Shown here piece by piece: positions 1 through 6,991 of a stretch of 64,000 nucleotides of DNA. Each line of letters begins with the position of its first letter. Within the stretch, counting starts at the first letter, position 1. A program made the translations under genes and the position numbers. A model generated the notes under the pieces. The model was not told the origin of the DNA. It did not search any database and saw only the letters and a program-made list of their open reading frames with translations. Origin of the DNA: an uncultured Burkholderiaceae bacterium (GTDB lineage: Bacteria; Pseudomonadota; Gammaproteobacteria; Burkholderiales; Burkholderiaceae); NCBI GenBank assembly GCA_937871985.1, contig CALMPB010000328.1, positions 34,762-98,761 of the forward strand, given 5' to 3'.

Positions 1-132
1 CACTGCATAATCCAGAAGCACAAGCTTCTGTAAGTCGGCCCCTCGTGGAAAAAGCGCTTGAAGGAGATACACCATTCGAACCCCCAACTCAAAAGGTGTA
101 TTGAAGACCGGATTGGAATTATTTCTCGTCAT
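1..132 (-). CDS. ABC-three component (ABC-3C) system middle component, partial
   Basis: Partial gene running off the left edge; 44 N-terminal residues are visible. The stretch FELGVRMVYLLQALFPRGAD followed by LQKLVLLDYAV resembles the small middle components (MC) of ABC-3C conflict systems, in which an ABC ATPase, an MC protein and an effector act together. The ATG (130-132) overlaps the stop of the upstream effector gene by 4 bases (ATGA), which indicates translational coupling. The ATPase gene, if present, would lie beyond base 1. The family call comes from recognising the motif, not from a search. Confidence 0.7.
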   Translation of the reverse strand, partial: MTRNNSNPVFNTPFELGVRMVYLLQALFPRGADLQKLVLLDYAV

Positions 133-1202
133 TTGACCCATTTTATTTTTTTATCGTTAGCCAGATGATGGCAAGACCCCGGAAGATCGTTGGGTCGCAA
201 TCTTTTAGCAAGGACGCTATCGTTAAGCTTGAGGGTATTCACTCCCTGCAACACATTTTCCAACCGTTCAATACCTGTCTTAGTTTTCAGGCTATTCAGC
301 CATGGCCGAATTCCAGCTCGAACTAGCGCGAGAAACTGCGTAAACTCCTCTTCTCCATATAGGTCTCGACTAAACTGTTTAAGACCCTCTGCACAATAGA
401 AATACGAACGTTGATCGCTAAAGTGTTCTAAGTACTCATCTGACGCGAGAATATCTGCGAGGCTCACCGATGTTCCGCTATGCTCTTCGTACACTCGAAG
501 GAGTTCAGACACGTAATTCATCTCCTCGTCTACGGGCGTCAACGGAGCACGAGGGTCGTCCCCTCGCTCGGCCTCAATGCCAAACAGTTCGTAATGAACT
601 TTCTGGTTTTCAGAATGCCACTCGATTAGGTCTCTCACTAAACACTCACGAATACGTGAGAAATCGAACGCATTGATCAAACGCTCGAGATCACCGGTCA
701 ACAGGGCCGTTTTATTTTTAAAACCGGTGTGCCCGGTTTTCCAAGCCTCTAAAAACGCAGCTTTAAATTTTTCTGGAGCCGCAAACAAATCGTGGAGATC
801 ATTCCCTGCATTTTTTGGGGCGCAAAGATAATAAGCCCGAGGAGCCTTATAAACATTACCCAAGAGATTTATGAAAAACTTGCCAAGCTCTGGAAAAAAT
901 ACAGATGGCGTAATACCCGTCGAGTAGTGCTTAGCTTGGTAAAGATCCCATTGATTTTCAATCTGCTGATCAACGAGACGGGCTTCAATGTCGCGCCCAC
1001 CATCTCCTGCTCCTCCCAGTTTCTTGACGAACGAATAGGAATGTTCTGCATCCGGCCTGTGCCTGCAAGCCTCTTCAATGAACATTTCCCATTGATCCTC
1101 ATTAAAATGCTGAACCTGAACGGAAGGAGGCAACGCGCCATGTTTCACCGCGAAGCGATTTTTCTTTCTTCTAATTGCGGGCTTCTTCTTTGATGTTGTC
1201 AT
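129..1202 (-). CDS. ABC-3C system effector: restriction-endonuclease-like N-terminus plus ABC-3C C-terminal domain
   Basis: Protein of 357 aa. The N-terminal third carries a PD-(D/E)xK nuclease-like pattern: acidic residues E43/E44, GDGGRD at 66-71 and QAKHY at 89-93, as in Mrr-like nucleases. The helical remainder (about 190-357, with EEMNYVSELLRVYEEHSG and FSRDLYGEEEFTQFL) resembles the C-terminal domain that links effectors to ABC-3C partners. I start at ATG 1202 (MTTSKKK) rather than the TTG at 1220; neither has a strong ribosome site. The gene is coupled to the next gene by ATGA. The inferred role is nucleic-acid cleavage during phage or plasmid defence. A plain Mrr-like nuclease is the alternative. 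Confidence 0.7.
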   Translation of the reverse strand: MTTSKKKPAIRRKKNRFAVKHGALPPSVQVQHFNEDQWEMFIEEACRHRPDAEHSYSFVKKLGGAGDGGRDIEARLVDQQIENQWDLYQAKHYSTGITPSVFFPELGKFFINLLGNVYKAPRAYYLCAPKNAGNDLHDLFAAPEKFKAAFLEAWKTGHTGFKNKTALLTGDLERLINAFDFSRIRECLVRDLIEWHSENQKVHYELFGIEAERGDDPRAPLTPVDEEMNYVSELLRVYEEHSGTSVSLADILASDEYLEHFSDQRSYFYCAEGLKQFSRDLYGEEEFTQFLALVRAGIRPWLNSLKTKTGIERLENVLQGVNTLKLNDSVLAKRLRPNDLPGSCHHLANDKKIKWVK

Positions 1203-1475
1203 CCCAGGAATTAGCAACAAATCTTGAACATGGTGAAGAGCTGACTAAGAAACAGACAAGAACCGATGATTTCTTTTATAACTTATAGTAACTCTCAAAC
1301 ACAAATCCAATTGTTAGATGGTAGCACCACAAGAGAGCTCGTTAAGAAATTCTCTTCACTCACGAAGACAGATCGTTAGAATGGTAATGGTCAGCCCCAT
1401 GCGATTGAGACTGCCACTCAATCACGTGCCTTACACTGGCGCGCAACGTCAGGTCAGAACGCCTCGCGCTTGAGT

Positions 1476-1997
1476 TCAAGACTCCTGCAATTGACGTATC
1501 GTCGCCATCGGCAGGAACAACCGCTGGGTATTGTTCGGAAAATCGATAAACCCGTATTTCCGATAGAACTTGGCGGCAGCAGCGTCTTTTGCATCCACGA
1601 CCATCGCGTGAACGGCCATCACCTGTGTCGCAAGCAACGTACGGTACATCGCATCCATCAGCAGGAACTCACCCAAACCCGACCCCTGAGCATCGCGATC
1701 GACAGCCAAGCGGCCAAGCAGGACAGCTGGGACAGGATATCGCGGCAGCTTCCTAGCCTGTGCCGCAGGCAGTTCATCGCGCTGGAAGCTCGTCGCACTC
1801 AGACTGTAATAACCGCAGATCGCCATGGTTTCCGGGCGCACGGCTACAAAGACGCGAGCAACATCCCGTTTAATGTCCTGCGACGCATGCTCCCGAAGAT
1901 AGCGGTCAAGTTCAGCAGCGCCGCAGGAGAAAGCGGTGCGATCATGTACCTTGCTATCAAACAGCAAGGCCTGCCATGGTGATGGCATGACTGTCAT
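1476..1997 (-). CDS. GNAT acetyltransferase toxin, TacT/KacT-like
   Basis: Protein of 173 aa. It has the GNAT acetyl-CoA loop (RLAVDRDAQGSGLGEFLL, about 95-112) and the late tyrosine in FYRKYGF that is catalytic in TacT-type toxins. These toxins acetylate aminoacyl-tRNA and stop translation. It overlaps the upstream DUF1778 antitoxin gene by ATGA, the standard antitoxin-first layout. The start could be ATG 1997 (MTVMPSPW) or ATG 1988 (MPSPW). About 270 bases separate it from the ABC-3C effector on the same strand, so these genes may form a small defence patch. Confidence 0.88.
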   Translation of the reverse strand: MTVMPSPWQALLFDSKVHDRTAFSCGAAELDRYLREHASQDIKRDVARVFVAVRPETMAICGYYSLSATSFQRDELPAAQARKLPRYPVPAVLLGRLAVDRDAQGSGLGEFLLMDAMYRTLLATQVMAVHAMVVDAKDAAAAKFYRKYGFIDFPNNTQRLFLPMATIRQLQES

Positions 1998-2275
1998 TCA
2001 GCCGACTTCTGATACTTGGCAAACGCTTTCCGCAACGCGGCATTCGGCGCGGGAGGATTGCTCAAAGCGTCGTAAAATACCTTCCAGTCCGCCGCCGACA
2101 GTGTGACGGCCTCGTTCTCGCGAATGACCTTTTCGGCTTCGGTCAAAGCCGTCGTCAGCACGAACTGACTCACCGTCTTATGACGGTAGTTCGCCGCGCG
2201 TTGAAGCACGGTCTTGGCCTCAGCGTTCAGGCGCACCTGAAGCCGATCATCTTTTGCTTCTACTATGCTGGACAT
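1994..2275 (-). CDS. DUF1778 ribbon-helix-helix antitoxin, TacA-like
   Basis: Protein of 93 aa. The N-terminal DDRLQVRLNAEAKTVLQRAA is the ribbon-helix-helix DNA-binding part of DUF1778 antitoxins. The C-terminal tail (SAADWKVFYDALSNPPAPNAALRKAF) is the toxin-neutralising segment. I chose ATG 2275 because GAGAGG lies just upstream on the minus strand; an upstream in-frame ATG at 2314 would place the operator inside the gene. It is the first gene of the toxin-antitoxin operon and probably represses its own promoter through the palindrome at 2302-2326. Confidence 0.88.
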   Translation of the reverse strand: MSSIVEAKDDRLQVRLNAEAKTVLQRAANYRHKTVSQFVLTTALTEAEKVIRENEAVTLSAADWKVFYDALSNPPAPNAALRKAFAKYQKSAE

Positions 2276-2301
2276 GGCAAGCCTCTCGGGTTGGAGTAAT
2301 A

Positions 2302-2330
2302 ATTGTACTTCCAAATGGAGTACAATCCAA
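2302..2330 (-). promoter_or_regulatory. Toxin-antitoxin promoter with overlapping palindromic operator
   Basis: Perfect 8-base inverted arms ATTGTACT (2302-2309) and AGTACAAT (2319-2326) frame a 9-base spacer. On the minus strand a -35-like TTGGAT (2330-2325) and a -10-like TACAAT (2307-2302) are 17 bases apart, so the palindrome sits inside the promoter. This fits autorepression by the ribbon-helix-helix antitoxin. Confidence 0.65.
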
Positions 2331-2502
2331 GATGCGTTCTAGCCATTGGCGCCTAGGTGCTAGAAGCGCAATGTTTGCATCTATGGGGACTGTTACCTAA
2401 ACTGTTCCCTCGGATTTCGTCAATTCTGAAAAGGCCCTTTATTTATGCTAGTTTACGCCCATTTTGGGATCGTGCCCCAGCACCAAAGAATTTCCAGTAG
2501 TT

Positions 2503-2544
2503 CCAAACAAAAAACCCAGCCGATGCGCTGGGTTTTTTGTTTGG
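2503..2544. terminator. Bidirectional rho-independent terminator
   Basis: Perfect 18-base arms (2503-2520 and 2527-2544) with a 6-base loop CGATGC. The GC-rich inner stem CCCAGC/GCTGGG is flanked by A6 and T6, so it can work in both directions. It separates the toxin-antitoxin region from the oxidoreductase gene. In the rest of 2331-2620 I see no gene, tRNA or convincing att site. Confidence 0.75.
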
Positions 2545-2620
2545 TCTGTCACTTTTCTGTCAATTCCGTTGGTGAGCGGCTGCGTTCTAGTGCCGTGTTG
2601 CGCGATTCTCCTTGGTCCAC

Positions 2621-3604
2621 TCAGGGAACAAGATACAACTTGCCCTTTGCTTGCCGGTTCTCGATGTCCCGATGGGCGTCCGCGGCACGATCAAGCGGAT
2701 AGCCCTTGGCTGCGTCCAGCTTCAGCCATCCCTCCTGCACGGCGGCTATCACATCAGAAGCCCGTTTCTGCAGCTCTGTCGGATCAGCGACATAAGTGAA
2801 GACCGAGCCTCCGGCAAGCCGCAAGCCACGCAGAGTGAGTGCGGTGGGATGAACCGAAGGAATAGGCCCCGAGGCTGCCCCGATCGCGACCACCGTGCCT
2901 CCGCGCCCAAGCACCTCAATGGTCTTGAGCAGCGTCTTCTCTCCCAGACTGTCGATAGCCAGGTTCACGCCCTTGCCATCGGTCAACGCCTGCACCTGAT
3001 CGACAAATTCGTAGTCGCGGCCATAAATCACCACTGCGTCCGCACCCGCAGCGCGAATTGCATCTGCTTTGTGTTCGCTGGATGTCGTGCCGATCACCCA
3101 GGCGCCCAGGTGTTTAAACCACTGAACAAGAAGCTGCCCCAGTCCGCCTGCGGCGGCATGCACCAGCACACGATCACCGGGATGGACATCCCGATATTCA
3201 TGGACGAGGTAATGGGCTGTAAGAGCCTGGAACAGCAAGCCCTCGCTGATCTCAAAGCTGTCCGGAATCACGATCGCGCGTTCAGCGGGCACCACGGCCT
3301 GGCTCGCATAAGAACCGCGTACGTCTATCCACGAGACGCGAGCGCCGATCTTCAATCCGGTCGCTTCCCCATCAACCCCTTCACCGACAACTCGAACCCG
3401 GCCAACACCTTCCAGCCCAAGTACGGTAGGCAATTGGATCAGATGTACCTGCGACGCGCCGCTGCGCTGTGTGAGATCCAGATAATTGATTCCTGCGGCT
3501 TCCACGTCGACCACAACATGTCCGGGCATTGGCTGAAGATCAGCCACGGTTTCGATAACGAGTTGCTCGGGACCGCCAAACTCTTTAAGTGCGACTTTTT
3601 CCAT
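2621..3604 (-). CDS. Zinc-type MDR family NADPH:quinone oxidoreductase
   Basis: Protein of 327 aa from ATG 3604, preceded on the minus strand by AGGAGAG. It has the quinone oxidoreductase layout: GroES-like N-terminus (GHVVVDVEAAGINYLDLTQRSG), a Rossmann nucleotide site (VLVHAAAGGLGQLLVQWFKHLGA, with AAGGLG) and a C-terminal segment with the KGKLYLVP ending. No structural zinc cysteines are visible, as in the Qor branch. The likely role is reduction of quinones or other electrophiles with NADPH. It is divergent from a LysR gene 119 bases away, its probable regulator. Confidence 0.85.
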   Translation of the reverse strand: MEKVALKEFGGPEQLVIETVADLQPMPGHVVVDVEAAGINYLDLTQRSGASQVHLIQLPTVLGLEGVGRVRVVGEGVDGEATGLKIGARVSWIDVRGSYASQAVVPAERAIVIPDSFEISEGLLFQALTAHYLVHEYRDVHPGDRVLVHAAAGGLGQLLVQWFKHLGAWVIGTTSSEHKADAIRAAGADAVVIYGRDYEFVDQVQALTDGKGVNLAIDSLGEKTLLKTIEVLGRGGTVVAIGAASGPIPSVHPTALTLRGLRLAGGSVFTYVADPTELQKRASDVIAAVQEGWLKLDAAKGYPLDRAADAHRDIENRQAKGKLYLVP

Positions 3605-3723
3605 TTCTTCTCTCCTGCTAGCCATCAGAAGGCCAATATTTCCTGACTTATCGTTATGATATTGACATTTACTTCACGAATTAACCCCAAAAATCACATT
3701 AGAGTCATGCGAAATACGCACGA

Positions 3724-4638
3724 ATGGACATCAAGAACCTCGAAACCCTGATGCTGGTGATCCGGCATGGCAGCTTTGCCGCGGCGGCTCGTGAGCAAAA
3801 TATCGATCCCTCTTCGGTCTCCCGCAGCATCTCCGCGCTGGAGAGTGAACTTGGCACGCGCCTGTTTGTGCGCAATACCCGGCATCTGGCTCTGACCGAG
3901 GCGGGGTTCGTGTTCACGGAACGGCTCGGTACACTGCTGGAAGAACTGACCCAAGCGCAGGCTGCGGCCATCGATGCCACAGGCGAGGTGCGTGGTCGAC
4001 TGCGCATCACGGTGTCCAATGCCTTCGCTATGCGGTGCATCTCTCCGTTGTTGGCAGCGTTTTGCGAGTCGTATCCAGCGCTGGAGCTGGACTTCTGGCT
4101 GACCGAGGAGCCAATCGATCTGGTGAACGAGCGGGTGGACGTGGCCATCCGGTTGGGCAATATGCGCGACTCCAGCTTGGTCGCGATCCCGTTGATGGCA
4201 CTGCGCTACCGCGTGGTGGCCAGCCCAAAGTGGATGCAGGCTCAAGAGGAGCCACCGCGAGATCCCCGCGACCTGGAGGCCATCCGCTGTCTGTGCTTTG
4301 CGCTGCCAGGCTTTCGGGATCACTGGCTGTTCTCCCCCTTGGACGGTAGCGGCGAAATTGAAGTATCGGTACGGCCTCGCTTGATATCGAGCAATGCGTT
4401 GATGCTGCGCGACAGCGCCCTTGCCGGCCTCGGCCCCACGCTGCTGGCTGACTGGATGGTCGAGGACGATGTGATCTCCGGTACGCTGCTGGATCTGTTC
4501 CCCCTATATACGGCACGCACCGCCAACTCGCCCACCACAGCCTGGGCGGTGTATCCCAATCGCAGCCATGTACCCACCAAGGTGAGAGCCTTCATCAAAT
4601 TCCTGCACTCCGCCTTGGCCGGTAACGCGGCGACGTGA
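3724..4638 (+). CDS. LysR-family transcriptional regulator
   Basis: Protein of 304 aa, normal family length. The N-terminal winged helix-turn-helix is clear (FAAAAREQNIDPSSVSRSISALESELGTRLF), followed by a periplasmic-binding-like effector domain of the DsdC/CrgA-like branch (RGRLRITVSNAFAMRCISPLLAAFCESYPALELDF). It is divergent from the quinone oxidoreductase gene, and the shared 119-base spacer probably holds the operator. The effector molecule is unknown. Confidence 0.9.
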   Translation: MDIKNLETLMLVIRHGSFAAAAREQNIDPSSVSRSISALESELGTRLFVRNTRHLALTEAGFVFTERLGTLLEELTQAQAAAIDATGEVRGRLRITVSNAFAMRCISPLLAAFCESYPALELDFWLTEEPIDLVNERVDVAIRLGNMRDSSLVAIPLMALRYRVVASPKWMQAQEEPPRDPRDLEAIRCLCFALPGFRDHWLFSPLDGSGEIEVSVRPRLISSNALMLRDSALAGLGPTLLADWMVEDDVISGTLLDLFPLYTARTANSPTTAWAVYPNRSHVPTKVRAFIKFLHSALAGNAAT

Positions 4639-4690
4639 GGTCATTACCCCTGGCTGCCGTAGCGGGTTGGGCTTTTGTTGCTTGAAAAGC

Positions 4691-5683
4691 TCAGTAGAGA
4701 TTCCGCTTGTAGTCGGCGTCCAGGCTTTTGCGCATCAGGCCGGGAACGGCGACCAGTCCTTTGGCGACGATTGCGCCCAGGCCGCCGGCCTTGTGCAGCC
4801 TTACATGCGCGGCGAAGATGGCCGCGGGATCGATGTCGGCGGGAGGCGCGTACCCGGCCCAAGGTTTGGCGCGCGCCAAGGCGGCGCTTTCGTGCAACGC
4901 GATGGAGGGCGACGCAATGCTGGTCACGAGCTTGGGAGTCTTGTCGTGCACGGCGAAACACTGCCTCACTTGCAGGTCGGCGCTGATGCCGGCCGCGCCC
5001 TGCACGCGAGCTATCTGGGTGCATCCAGGCACAATCAGCAATGCCGACGCATGGGGTCGCGCCAGCAAATTGCGAAGGCTGTCCGTGCGGCGGTTTCCTG
5101 GCCGATCGGCAAAACGAATCCCGCCTTCGAACGGCTGGGCCAGCAGGCCGGCCGGGTCTCCCTTGGGGCTAAGGTCGGTATTGAGTTCGGTATCGGCAGT
5201 GGCCAGGGCCATGAAACGGCTGGACTGAAGAAAATCGGCCACGTCGTCGATCGGCGGCGGCGCGGGCTGCCAGAAATCCGAGCGCAGCAAGGCCTTGGCG
5301 CAATGCAAATAGCACTCCTGCACGGCGACGACAATGGCGTCACCCTCCGCGTTCGCCACCCTGCCGTTTATGCGCAGGGTCTCGCCCATGCCGGGAATGA
5401 GGAACAGCAATCCCACACCACGCCCCTGCCGCGCCTGTCGGGGGTCGTCCAGCGCGGCGAGCGGCAATCGGAGCTGCTTTTCATCCAGCGCGGCAGCGAA
5501 GCCCCGATCACCGCCGGCGATGGTCGCATCGATGCTCTGATCGTCGCTGAAGCCGGCAAACGCCAGGGGCGATGCACGCAGCCAGCGGCACGCATGGGCA
5601 TCGAGATGGTCGATGACCTTCAGGTCGATCGACGCGGGTTTTGCGCCGATCTGCGCGTCAAGCTCGGCTGTCGTCCGCAGCAT
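4691..5683 (-). CDS. Pyridoxamine 5'-phosphate oxidase-fold flavoprotein
   Basis: Protein of 330 aa. The region FLQSSRFMALATADTELNTDLSPKGDPAG is the signature of the FMN-binding split-barrel PNPOx family, and an N-terminal copy-like region ends in FLIPGMGETLRINGRVA. I start at ATG 5683, which overlaps the preceding small membrane protein gene by 26 bases; a longer in-frame version would cover that gene. It is last in a minus-strand run after a TonB receptor, a PepSY protein and the 59-aa protein, which suggests a flavin reductase role in iron or siderophore handling. That role is inferred from context only. Confidence 0.75.
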   Translation of the reverse strand: MLRTTAELDAQIGAKPASIDLKVIDHLDAHACRWLRASPLAFAGFSDDQSIDATIAGGDRGFAAALDEKQLRLPLAALDDPRQARQGRGVGLLFLIPGMGETLRINGRVANAEGDAIVVAVQECYLHCAKALLRSDFWQPAPPPIDDVADFLQSSRFMALATADTELNTDLSPKGDPAGLLAQPFEGGIRFADRPGNRRTDSLRNLLARPHASALLIVPGCTQIARVQGAAGISADLQVRQCFAVHDKTPKLVTSIASPSIALHESAALARAKPWAGYAPPADIDPAAIFAAHVRLHKAGGLGAIVAKGLVAVPGLMRKSLDADYKRNLY

Positions 5684-5837
5684 TTTTGCGCACCCATCCG
5701 TACCATACGGCAAGCGCCACGGGAACCAGAAGCGCCAGCCATGAAACCACGTCGCCAAGACCGTCATAGAGAAGGCCGGACAGCAATCCGACGGCGCTCA
5801 GCAAGCCGATCACGATCGGCCAGAACCAGACTTTCAT
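5658..5837 (-). CDS. Small two-helix membrane protein (59 aa)
   Basis: A 59-aa reading frame starting MKVWFWPIVIGLLSAVGLLS and ending RKNAADDSRA. Two hydrophobic stretches (about 4-23 and 31-47) look like membrane helices. Its ATG overlaps the stop of the PepSY gene as ATGA, and its 3' end overlaps the next gene by 26 bases, so all three appear translationally coupled. Small proteins of this kind are common beside PepSY membrane proteins in iron-uptake clusters. The precise function is unknown. Confidence 0.75.
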   Translation of the reverse strand: MKVWFWPIVIGLLSAVGLLSGLLYDGLGDVVSWLALLVPVALAVWYGWVRKNAADDSRA

Positions 5838-6988
5838 TGTTGCTGTACTCCTGCTCTTTGCGCTTCTTCAGCCTCGGCCTCGGCCAGGATTCCTTGCGCT
5901 TCGCGGTGGCGCAAGTATTTCTTGGCCCACAGGTACACGCCGCTGCCCAGGATGATGATGGCGAGAATGTCCAGCAGCGCCCAGACGATCTTCAGCGGCA
6001 AACCGCCATAGTCGCCAAAATGCAGCGGCTGCGACACGAACAGCGATTTCACGTACCAAGGCATTTCCCGCGTGTCGGTCAAGGCGCCGGTTTGCGCATC
6101 CACCAGTACCGGGCGCAGCAAGCGGGCCGTCAGCGGGGTATTGCCTTTCATGAAGGCCGTATAGTGATGCGGATCGGCAAATGCCGTGCCCGGAAAGGCG
6201 ATCAGGCGCACGGTCATGTCCGGCGCGGTTTTTTCCGCCGTAACGAACGCGGCTTGCACCGAGCCATTGTCTTTCATGGGCGGCGCATTTTTATAGGGCC
6301 TGACCATATCGGCCAGTTGGTCGCCCTGCCAAACCGCCAGCACAATGGGATCCAGCGTATTGATGATGCCCGTTGCGCCCACGACCGTCAGCCACACCAC
6401 CGTGACGATGCCCAGCAGATTGTGCATATCCAGCCATTTGACGCCGCGCCCCTTCTGCTTGCGTACCGTGCCGAAATCCTGCTTGCGCATGAAGGGCTTG
6501 TAGACCACCACGCCGGAAACAATGGCAATCACCAGCAGCAGGCCCATGAGGCCAAGGAACAGTTGCCCGGGCAACCCGGCGTACATGTCTTTGTGCAACT
6601 GAAGCATGACCGCCATGAAGCCCTGGTCATTGGGCTGATCCAGCACCTTCGCGGTGCGCGAATCGATGGCCACCGTCCAGAACTCGTCCGGCGGGGCATC
6701 GACCTTGCTGGCCATGGAAACGATCGTGATGTTCGGGTGTTCTTCCTCGTCCCAGAACATGTAGCGCACCACTTTGTTGGGCTGCGCCGCCAATGCGCTT
6801 TGAACGATCTTGTCCAGGCTGACATTGGCCGTGCCTTCCGGCATGGGCGGCGCCTCGATCGTGCTCGTAAGGTGCTCGACTTCTTCGTGAAAGACCAGCG
6901 GCAGCCCGGTCAGGCACAGCATCAGCAGGAAGATGGTGCTGATCAGGCTGGTCCACTTGTGGAGGAATACCCAGGTTCGAAGATGCAT
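5834..6988 (-). CDS. PepSY-domain iron-regulated membrane protein
   Basis: Protein of 384 aa beginning MHLRTWVFLHKWTSLISTIFLLMLCLTGLPLVFHEEVEH, the usual first helix of PepSY-TM proteins (PiuB/FegB-like). Further helices occur around 148-170, 195-225 and 340-360, with conserved histidines near them (HKW, HNLLG, HFGDYGG). These proteins are thought to reduce or release siderophore iron at the inner membrane. It starts 3 bases after the TonB receptor stop, so the two are cotranscribed. Confidence 0.88.
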   Translation of the reverse strand: MHLRTWVFLHKWTSLISTIFLLMLCLTGLPLVFHEEVEHLTSTIEAPPMPEGTANVSLDKIVQSALAAQPNKVVRYMFWDEEEHPNITIVSMASKVDAPPDEFWTVAIDSRTAKVLDQPNDQGFMAVMLQLHKDMYAGLPGQLFLGLMGLLLVIAIVSGVVVYKPFMRKQDFGTVRKQKGRGVKWLDMHNLLGIVTVVWLTVVGATGIINTLDPIVLAVWQGDQLADMVRPYKNAPPMKDNGSVQAAFVTAEKTAPDMTVRLIAFPGTAFADPHHYTAFMKGNTPLTARLLRPVLVDAQTGALTDTREMPWYVKSLFVSQPLHFGDYGGLPLKIVWALLDILAIIILGSGVYLWAKKYLRHREAQGILAEAEAEEAQRAGVQQQ

Positions 6989-6991
6989 TTT

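Noticed and set aside
2331..2620. Possible tRNA or attachment site at the end of the defence patch
   Set aside because: Only a strong bidirectional terminator was found; there is no cloverleaf, direct repeat or integrase.
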